Source: Methylobacteriaceae bacterium
GTDB lineage: Bacteria; Pseudomonadota; Alphaproteobacteria; Rhizobiales; Beijerinckiaceae
Assembly (NCBI GenBank): GCA_031272615.1
Contig: JAISTL010000178.1
Location: 1-11,386, forward strand
Direction: 5' to 3'
DNA: 11,386 bases
Shown here: in pieces, positions 1 through 5,316 of the stretch
Layout of the letters: the number at the start of each line of letters is the position of its first letter
How positions within the stretch are numbered: the stretch's first letter is position 1
Position numbers and translations under genes: made by a program
Notes under the pieces: model-generated
Seen by the model: the letters and a program-made list of their open reading frames with translations, nothing else
The model's database searches: none
Told to the model about the DNA's origin: nothing

Positions 1-1143
1 GGAGCCGGTCATGGCGAGGAACATCATGGCGGCGAGCAGCGACACCGGAATGGCGACGATGGCGACAAAAGTCGAGCGCCAATCCCGCAGGAACAGCAGG
101 ATCACCAGCACCACCAGGCCGACGCCCTCGATGAAGGTGCGCAGCACGCCCTCGATGGACAGCTTGATGTATTCGCTTTCGTCAAAGCAGATGATGACGT
201 TGGTGTCCGGCGGCAGCGCGCTTTCCAGCTTGGCGAGCTCCTCGCGCACCAGGGTGGAGACCTCCAGGGTGTTGGCGGTGGACTGCTTGATGATGCCGAT
301 GCCGACGGCGGGAATGCCGTTGAGGAAGAATTCATAGCGTTCGTCTTCCGGCGCCAGCACCGCCGTCCCCACGTCCTCCAGACGCACCAGATAGCCGTCT
401 TTGTTGGAAATGATGACCTTGGCGAATTGCTCGGGAGTGGTGAGACGGGAATCCGTTTTCACCGTGAACTCACGCTGGGAGGATTCGATGCGGCCGCCGG
501 GCAATTCGACGTTCTGCGCCTTCACCGCGGCTTCCACATCCTGCACCGTCAGGCCGCGGGCCGCCAGCTGGCCGCGGTTGATGTTGATGCGCACCGCGTA
601 GCGCCGCTCGCCGGCGAGGAAGGTGTTGGCCACGCCGGGCACGGTGGCGAGTTTGTCGACATAGGTGCGGTCGACGAATTCCGACAGCTCCATGGCGTCA
701 TAGAGGGTGGACGTCACGCCGATATACATGATGGGGCGCTGGTCGGAATCCGCCTTGCGGATGATGGGCGTTTCCGCCCCGTCGGGCAGGCTGCGGGCGG
801 CGCGGCCGACGGCGTCGCGCACGTCCGAGGCGGCGTCTTCCATGTTGCGGTCAATGGTGAACTCGATATTGACGGAAGAGCGTTCATCGTTGCTGGTGGA
901 GCGGATTTCCTTGATACCCTCGATGCCGGCCACCGCGCCCTCGATGATCTCGGTGATGCGGCTTTCAATCACCTCGTTGGAGGCGCCGCGGTAAATGGTG
1001 GACACCGACACCATCGGCGGGTCCACCGCCGGGGTTTCGCGCACCGGCAGCCGCATCATCGCGGCCAATCCGCCGATGATCAGCAGCAGGCTGACGACGA
1101 TGGAAAACACCGGGCGGCGGATAAAGAGATCGGAAATCTGCAT
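1..1143 (-). CDS. RND efflux permease (HAE1/AcrB-like), N-terminal part, cut by the left edge
   Basis: This is the inner-membrane proton-driven pump subunit of a tripartite RND exporter. It would take substrates from the periplasm or inner-membrane leaflet and pass them to the adaptor and an outer-membrane channel. Only the first 381 residues are present. The start has the family signature FIRRPVFSIVVSLLLIIGG (residues 7-25), covering the end of the cytoplasmic helix and TM1. It is followed by the periplasmic porter subdomains (about 35-330) with motifs such as ETPAVDPPMVSVSTIYRGAS (36-55) and KLATVPGVANTFLAGER (164-180). TM2 begins near 338 (EGVGLVVLVILLFLRDWRST). The TM4 proton-relay aspartates lie beyond the edge. 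The ATG at 1141-1143 is preceded by GAGGA about 7 bases upstream. It starts 40 bases after the adaptor stop, so the two genes form an operon. The substrate (drug, solvent, heavy metal or other) cannot be told; the FIRRPVFSIV start favours the multidrug HAE1 group. Confidence 0.96.
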   Translation of the reverse strand, partial: MQISDLFIRRPVFSIVVSLLLIIGGLAAMMRLPVRETPAVDPPMVSVSTIYRGASNEVIESRITEIIEGAVAGIEGIKEIRSTSNDERSSVNIEFTIDRNMEDAASDVRDAVGRAARSLPDGAETPIIRKADSDQRPIMYIGVTSTLYDAMELSEFVDRTYVDKLATVPGVANTFLAGERRYAVRININRGQLAARGLTVQDVEAAVKAQNVELPGGRIESSQREFTVKTDSRLTTPEQFAKVIISNKDGYLVRLEDVGTAVLAPEDERYEFFLNGIPAVGIGIIKQSTANTLEVSTLVREELAKLESALPPDTNVIICFDESEYIKLSIEGVLRTFIEGVGLVVLVILLFLRDWRSTFVAIVAIPVSLLAAMMFLAMTGS

Positions 1144-1183
1144 GACAACATCCTCACGCAAGGCGGCGCGGCGCGCCGGACCC

Positions 1184-2350
1184 TCACTTTGTCCCGGCAG
1201 CCGCGGCGGCTTGCTCCGCCGGCTGGGCGTCAATGGGTTCCGGGTCAGCCACAAGTCCCGGGCGGACCCGTTGAATGCCGCGGACAATCACCGTTTCGCC
1301 GGCCTTGACGCCGGAGAGGATCTCGGCGTATCCGCGCTGACGCTGGCCGATGATGAGGCCGCGCCGTTCCACCACGTTCTGGGGGCCGACCACATAGAGA
1401 TAATGCTTCAACCCGTCGCTGACCACGGATTCCTCGGGGACCAGCACCGCCTCCTGCTTGTTGGCGACTTCGAGCCGCACCGAAAGGTACATGCCGGTTT
1501 TCAGCGCTTCATCGGGGTTGTCGAAATCCGCCGTCAGGCGCACCGAGCGGGCAACCGAATCCACCCGGGTATCGATGACCGATACCTTGCCGACAAATTC
1601 GCGGTTGGGGTAGGCGGCGGACAGCGCCCGCACCACCTGGCCCTGCTGCAGGCGCCCCAGCAGATTCTCCGGCACGGAAAAATCGATGCGGATGGTGGAG
1701 AGGTCATCCAGCGTGGTGATGATGGTGCCCGGCGAGATATAGGCGCCGACGGACACATTGCGGGAGCCGACCCGGCCCTTGAACGGCGCACGGATGATGA
1801 GGTCCCTCAGCCGCGCCTCGGCCACGCGGATGGCGGCGGCGGCGGAGGCCATGGCGGCTTCCTGGGCCCTGAGCTGGGCCGAGATGTCATCCACCTGGGC
1901 GGCGGCGCCGGAGCCGGTTTTCTGCAATTGCGTCGCCCGTTCGAGGCGGCGCGCCAGTTCATCGCGCTGCGCTTCGGCTTTTCTCAGTTCCGCCTGGGCG
2001 CGCTCCTTGTCGGCGATCTGCTCGTCACGGTTGAGACTCACCAGCTCTTCGCCCTCGGTCACCAGTTCGCCCTCGGAGAACTCGATGGTTTCGATGACGC
2101 CCGAGACCTTTGTGGTGACGGGAATGGAATTGAAGGCGCGGGCGTTGCCGACCGCCTCGCGGATTTCGGCGATGGTGCCGGCGACGGCTTGGGTGGTTTC
2201 CACCCGTACCGCCCGCGGCGCCTGGGCGGCCTGGGAGGTCTGCGCCCGGGCTTTCTCCGGCTTGATGAGGTCCGAAACTTGAGCCCCGAGGGCAACGATG
2301 CCGGCGGCCGCCAGAACGGAGACTACCAGAAACGAACGGGAAAGGCGCAT
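1184..2350 (-). CDS. RND efflux periplasmic adaptor (membrane fusion protein)
   Basis: This 388-residue protein is the periplasmic adaptor joining the RND permease to an outer-membrane channel. Residues 1-24 (MRLSRSFLVVSVLAAAGIVA then LGAQ) form an N-terminal membrane anchor or signal segment. There is no lipobox cysteine, so it is probably anchored by the helix. The first lipoyl half-motif lies near 82-107 (VSGVIETIEFSEGELVTEGE). An alpha-helical hairpin rich in Ala, Glu, Arg and Gln spans about 108-185. The second lipoyl half is near 181-220 (IIRAPFKGRVGSRNVSVGAY). Beta-barrel and membrane-proximal domains follow, and the C-terminus is Ala/Gln-rich. The open frame extends upstream to 2506, but the added 52 residues look non-coding. 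The ATG at 2348-2350 places the hydrophobic segment at the N-terminus and has GAAGG upstream. The gene is transcribed ahead of the permease. Confidence 0.95.
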   Translation of the reverse strand: MRLSRSFLVVSVLAAAGIVALGAQVSDLIKPEKARAQTSQAAQAPRAVRVETTQAVAGTIAEIREAVGNARAFNSIPVTTKVSGVIETIEFSEGELVTEGEELVSLNRDEQIADKERAQAELRKAEAQRDELARRLERATQLQKTGSGAAAQVDDISAQLRAQEAAMASAAAAIRVAEARLRDLIIRAPFKGRVGSRNVSVGAYISPGTIITTLDDLSTIRIDFSVPENLLGRLQQGQVVRALSAAYPNREFVGKVSVIDTRVDSVARSVRLTADFDNPDEALKTGMYLSVRLEVANKQEAVLVPEESVVSDGLKHYLYVVGPQNVVERRGLIIGQRQRGYAEILSGVKAGETVIVRGIQRVRPGLVADPEPIDAQPAEQAAAAAGTK

Positions 2351-2431
2351 CCAACCAAACCTTCTGCAGCGGCGCGGGTCACGCCTGGACAAATAATTCC
2401 GGAACACCGATTCGACACGGTATTCCCTCCC

Positions 2432-2460
2432 ATTATGACCGGAAACAGTTTTCGTGCCAG
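2432..2460 (-). promoter_or_regulatory. Candidate sigma-70-type promoter for the RND efflux operon
   Basis: On the minus strand, CTGGCA (2455-2460; 4 of 6 matches to TTGACA) is followed after exactly 17 bases by CATAAT (2432-2437; 5 of 6 matches to TATAAT). Transcription would begin near 2425, giving a leader of about 75 bases before the adaptor ATG. This is a consensus match only. No regulator gene or obvious operator is seen beside it. Confidence 0.45.
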
Positions 2461-2551
2461 AAAAAAAATGTAACAAATTGTAATGGCACGGCTGTTTCCC
2501 TCTCACATTTCAGGCGTATGCCCGGGAGTCCGCCCATCGGCCGACAGCCTG

Positions 2552-2579
2552 AAAAAAACGGATATCCACCGGATATCCG
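2552..2579 (-). terminator. Rho-independent terminator after rpoH
   Basis: Reading the minus strand, CGGATATCC, a 3-base loop GGT and GGATATCCG form a perfect 9-bp stem, directly followed by seven T residues (2552-2558). It starts about 16 bases after the rpoH stop codon. This is a textbook intrinsic terminator and closes the long minus-strand array. The upstream arm can also pair within a second palindrome, ACCGGATATCCGGT (2568-2581), so an alternative fold exists. Confidence 0.9.
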
Positions 2580-2595
2580 GTGTGCGGCCCGTTGC

Positions 2596-3492
2596 TCATC
2601 CGGCCGCCTTTTCCGGAGTTTCCAGGAGACGCAGATTATCCTTTACAGCATCCTGTATCTTCTCGAAAGCACGGACTTCGATCTGGCGCACGCGTTCCCG
2701 GGAAATATTGTATTCCTCGGAAAGCTCCTCCAGCGTGCGCGGCGGGTCGGCAAGGCGTCTGGCCTTGAAGATGGCGCGTTCCCGCTCGTTCAGGGTGGAG
2801 AGCGCCTGCTGCAGCGACGTCAGGCGGTTCTGGTTTTCCTCATCCTGAACCAGCACGTCCTCCAGGTCCGAGGTATCGTCCACCAGCCAGTCCTGCCATT
2901 CCGAGGGGTTGCCGTCGCTGCGCATCGGCGTGTTGAGGGACATGTCGCCGCCCAGGCGCCGGTTCATGTCGACAACCTCATGTTCAGGGACGCCGAGCTG
3001 ACCGGCGATTTGTTTCACCTGTTCGGGCTGGAGGTCGCCGTCGTCGATGGCGGAGATGCGCCCCTTGAGTTTGCGCAGGTTGAAAAACAGCTTTTTCTGG
3101 TTGGCCGTGGTGCCGATTTTCACCAGCGACCAGGAGCGTAAAATGTACTCCTGAATCGACGCCTTGATCCACCAGATGGCATAGGTGGCAAGGCGGAAGC
3201 CCTTGTCCGGGTCAAAGCGTTTGACCGCCTGCATCAGGCCGATGCTGCCCTCGGACACCACCTCGTTGATGGGCAGGCCGTAGCCGCGGTAGCCCATGGC
3301 CACCTTGGCCACCAGGCGCAGGTGGGAGGTCACCAGCTTGTGGGCGGCGTCGGTGTCGCCGTGTTCGCGCCAGCGTTTGGCCAACATGTATTCCTCATCG
3401 GCGTCCAGCATGGGAAAGCGGCGTATCTCCTCGAGATAGCGCTGCAGGCCGCTTTCATGCGACAGCGAGGCAAGGGCAACGGATGAGGCCAT
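2596..3492 (-). CDS. rpoH: RNA polymerase heat-shock sigma factor RpoH (sigma-32)
   Basis: This is a group 3-like sigma-70 family factor of 298 residues, the usual size for RpoH. It directs RNA polymerase to heat-shock and protein-quality-control promoters. Region 1.2/2.1 starts near LQRYLEEIRRFPMLDADEEY (16-35). Region 2, with core binding and -10 recognition, spans about 50-120 (SEGSIGLMQAVKRFDPDKGF at 80-99, then the LATYAIWWIK segment). The RpoH box QKKLFFNLR (132-140) is diagnostic. Region 4.2 has a helix-turn-helix around 253-280 (TLEELSEEYNISRERVRQIE). The ATG at 3490-3492 gives a standard N-terminus but has only a weak AGG about 9 bases upstream, in keeping with a regulated start. In many bacteria rpoH translation or RpoH stability is controlled; no convincing thermosensor can be asserted here. 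It follows rluD by 157 bases, an arrangement common in Alphaproteobacteria. Some members of that class carry several rpoH paralogues, and which one this is cannot be told. Confidence 0.97.
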   Translation of the reverse strand: MASSVALASLSHESGLQRYLEEIRRFPMLDADEEYMLAKRWREHGDTDAAHKLVTSHLRLVAKVAMGYRGYGLPINEVVSEGSIGLMQAVKRFDPDKGFRLATYAIWWIKASIQEYILRSWSLVKIGTTANQKKLFFNLRKLKGRISAIDDGDLQPEQVKQIAGQLGVPEHEVVDMNRRLGGDMSLNTPMRSDGNPSEWQDWLVDDTSDLEDVLVQDEENQNRLTSLQQALSTLNERERAIFKARRLADPPRTLEELSEEYNISRERVRQIEVRAFEKIQDAVKDNLRLLETPEKAAG

Positions 3493-3580
3493 CTGGTAAA
3501 CCTGAAAAAGAGCCGCAAGACAAACCGCCCCGGAGGACGGGAAGACGTCATGTTCCTGGCGCGAAGATACTCCGGAAAAA

Positions 3581-3593
3581 TGTCAAAATTATA
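3581..3593 (-). promoter_or_regulatory. Possible promoter elements in the rluD-rpoH gap
   Basis: The 157-base gap is AT-rich around 3575-3615. On the minus strand it contains a perfect TATAAT (3588-3593) and, directly after it, TTGACA (3581-3586). TATAAT has no good -35 match 16-18 bases upstream, and TTGACA has no good -10 match downstream, so the two hexamers do not form one standard promoter. I also found no sigma-32 consensus pair (CTTGAA with CCCCAT). The gap probably holds an rpoH promoter, but its exact position is uncertain. Confidence 0.3.
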
Positions 3594-3638
3594 TTAGAGC
3601 AAATTCTCTTGGTTTTCCAGAAGAATCAGGCAGGGCGC

Positions 3639-3654
3639 GGTGACGGCCGTCACC
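3639..3654. repeat. 16-bp perfect palindrome over the rluD stop codon
   Basis: GGTGACGGCCGTCACC is its own reverse complement and includes the rluD TGA stop (3650-3652). As RNA it can form a 6-bp stem with a GGCC tetraloop. No U-tract follows on the minus strand, so it is not a standard terminator. It may be a pause or mRNA-stabilising hairpin, a protein-binding dyad, or chance in GC-rich DNA. Confidence 0.5.
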
Positions 3655-4696
3655 ACCCGTCCGCCGCTTTCAACGCCCGGTAAAGCCCGGCGAGATCCTC
3701 CGGCAACGGTGATTCAAAGCGCAAAACCTCGTCGCGTGTCGGGTGGGCAAAGCCGAGGACGGCCGCGTGCAACGCCTGCCGGCGCAGGGCCGCCGCGGTC
3801 CGGCGCGCCGCCCCGGCGAGCCGGTGCACCTTGGTTTTGAACCCGGCGCCATAGAGCGCGTCGCCAATCACCGGGTGGCCGATATGCGCCAGATGCACCC
3901 GAATCTGGTGGGTGCGGCCGGTTTCCAGGTGGAGCCGGAGCAGGGCGGCGGCGGGCTCGTTGAACCGGTCGCAGAAGGTTTCCTCGATGGTGTAGCGGGT
4001 GACGGCGGTTCTCGCGTCCGACGCGGTGGATACCGCCCGTTTCTCGCGGTTGAGGGTCGAGCGCGCCAGCGGCGCGTCGATGGTTGCGGCGGCGCGCGAC
4101 GGTACGCCCCAGACGAAGGCGGTGTACGCGCGCTCCAACGGGCCGGAGCGGCCGTGGTCGGCAAACTGGGCGCGCAGGCTTGTGTAGGCCGCGGCGGTTT
4201 TGGCCACCACCAGCAACCCGCTGGTATCCTTGTCGAGACGGTGCACGATGCCCGGGCGCAGCGGGTCGCCGGTATCGGCAAGCCGGGCGCCGCAATGGTG
4301 GAGGAGGGCGTTGACCAGGGTGCCCGAGTCGTTGCCCGCCGCCGGATGGGTCACCATTCCCGCAGGCTTGTCAACCACGAGAACGTCGTCATCCTCATGG
4401 ACCACGGCGAGCGGCAGAGCCTCGGCAAGCGGCGCGGCGGGCTGCCGCAGCGGCGGGGTGACGATGAAAACGCTGCCGGCCCGCACCTTGGCGGCGGCAT
4501 TGGTGAGGGGCGCGCCGTCACACACCACCAGGCCATCGGCAACGGCGCGCTGCCAGCGGGCGCGGGAGAACTCCGGCAGCGCCGCGGCCAGCACCGCATC
4601 CAGACGTTTGCCCGCCATGGTTTTGGTGATGTCCAGACGAACGGGTTCAGCGGTGGAACCGGCGGGGTGGTTCGAAGGTGTATGCACGACTGTCAA
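3650..4696 (-). CDS. rluD: 23S rRNA pseudouridine synthase, RluD family
   Basis: This enzyme of the RsuA/RluA superfamily isomerises uridine to pseudouridine in 23S rRNA; RluD proper modifies helix 69 sites. The 348-residue protein has an N-terminal S4-like RNA-binding domain (about 20-80, GKRLDAVLAAALPEFSRARW at 29-48). The catalytic domain begins near LAVVHEDDDVLVVDKPAGMV (96-115). The catalytic motif HRLDKDTSGL (152-161) places the nucleophilic Asp at 155. RTHQIRVH (261-268) and GHPVIGDALYG (273-283) are further family motifs. The farthest usable start is TTG at 4694-4696, with GGAG 8 bases upstream, overlapping the upstream Nudix stop by 4 bases (TTGA). A GTG three codons later and the ATG at residue 27 are alternatives. 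Assignment to RluD rather than RluA/RluC rests on the S4 domain and on adjacency to rpoH. Confidence 0.93.
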   Translation of the reverse strand: MTVVHTPSNHPAGSTAEPVRLDITKTMAGKRLDAVLAAALPEFSRARWQRAVADGLVVCDGAPLTNAAAKVRAGSVFIVTPPLRQPAAPLAEALPLAVVHEDDDVLVVDKPAGMVTHPAAGNDSGTLVNALLHHCGARLADTGDPLRPGIVHRLDKDTSGLLVVAKTAAAYTSLRAQFADHGRSGPLERAYTAFVWGVPSRAAATIDAPLARSTLNREKRAVSTASDARTAVTRYTIEETFCDRFNEPAAALLRLHLETGRTHQIRVHLAHIGHPVIGDALYGAGFKTKVHRLAGAARRTAAALRRQALHAAVLGFAHPTRDEVLRFESPLPEDLAGLYRALKAADGW

Positions 4697-5316
4697 GCCT
4701 TTACTCCGGAAGGTTTCTCACGAACAGCGCCGGTGTGGCCGGGGCGGTCCATCAGGCGGAGCGCCAGGTCCGACCATAATTCCCGGCGCAGGCCGGCGAG
4801 CTCCGCGGCGCTTTTCCATTGGGCGCCGGAGATTTCCGCTCCCGGCAGCGGCCGGTAACCCGGGGCGCAGCGGGCGAGATGAACCAGGCCGAGATGAACC
4901 AGGCCGACGGGGGTTTCGATTTCATTGATGACTCCCCTGTAGTCGAGGGTGATGCGGAGAGGGTCGAAATCAGCCAGTTCCTCGGCCAGTTCCCGCAGAA
5001 TGCAGGCGTGCACGGTTTGCCGCAAATCCGGCCGGGCGTCGTTCTCTTCGATATGCCCGCCGAGCCCGACGGAATAAAGGCCGGTCAGGCGCTTTTCCGA
5101 GCCGTGGCGCTGATAGCAGAGATAGGCGCCGCCGGCATCGCGGACCAGAACATAGGGGATGAGCTGGCGGTGCGAGGTGTCGGTTTCCGCCCCGGCGCGC
5201 TCGAGCCAGCGCACCGGCCCGGGCCCGACGACGGTGAAGAAATCTTCGCTTGTGAAGGTTGTCCGGCTGATCCAGCGGTCCGGAAGCGCATGTGTGTCGA
5301 CGCAGCAGATTCTCAT
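4693..5316 (-). CDS. Nudix-fold hydrolase with a variant Nudix box (MutT-family predicted phosphoesterase type)
   Basis: This 207-residue protein appears to be a Nudix enzyme. Such enzymes cleave nucleoside-diphosphate-linked or related phosphate compounds with divalent metal. Strand QLIPYVLVRDAGGAYLCYQR (51-70) leads to RLTGLYSVGLGGHIE (76-90) and, after a stretch about 6 residues longer than the usual spacing, to the RELAEEL helix (108-114). E109, E112 and E113 match the metal-binding Glu residues of the canonical REUXEE core. The standard Glu 8 residues before that Arg is Gln here (Q100), with E90/E91 nearby. The pattern YSVGLGGHI...REL.EEL recalls the 'predicted phosphoesterase (MutT family)' group; this is from memory. 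The ATG at 5314-5316 overlaps the stop of the CARF-deaminase gene (ATGA), with AGGA 7 bases upstream, so it is probably translated in step with that gene. Its substrate is unknown. A role with the deaminase product (ITP-like nucleotides) or its activator is inference. Confidence 0.85.
   Translation of the reverse strand: MRICCVDTHALPDRWISRTTFTSEDFFTVVGPGPVRWLERAGAETDTSHRQLIPYVLVRDAGGAYLCYQRHGSEKRLTGLYSVGLGGHIEENDARPDLRQTVHACILRELAEELADFDPLRITLDYRGVINEIETPVGLVHLGLVHLARCAPGYRPLPGAEISGAQWKSAAELAGLRRELWSDLALRLMDRPGHTGAVREKPSGVKA
4876..4905 (-). repeat. Perfect 15-bp tandem duplication inside the Nudix gene
   Basis: GAGATGAACCAGGCC occurs twice in direct succession (4876-4890 and 4891-4905). It encodes GLVHL GLVHL (residues 138-147) in frame. 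It may be a recent slippage duplication, or two similar natural beta-strand segments that happen to share codons. Confidence 0.8.

Noticed and set aside
995..2473. A 492-codon plus-strand frame opposite the RND adaptor
   Set aside because: It is the antisense shadow of a clear gene family; GC-rich codon bias opens the opposite frame.
2351..2506. N-terminal extension of the RND adaptor to an ATG at 2506
   Set aside because: The added 52 residues are unlike an adaptor N-terminus and would bury the membrane anchor; they also cover the likely promoter.
3581..3586. TTGACA as the -35 element of an rpoH promoter
   Set aside because: No -10-like hexamer lies 16-18 bases downstream, so it is not called as a complete promoter.
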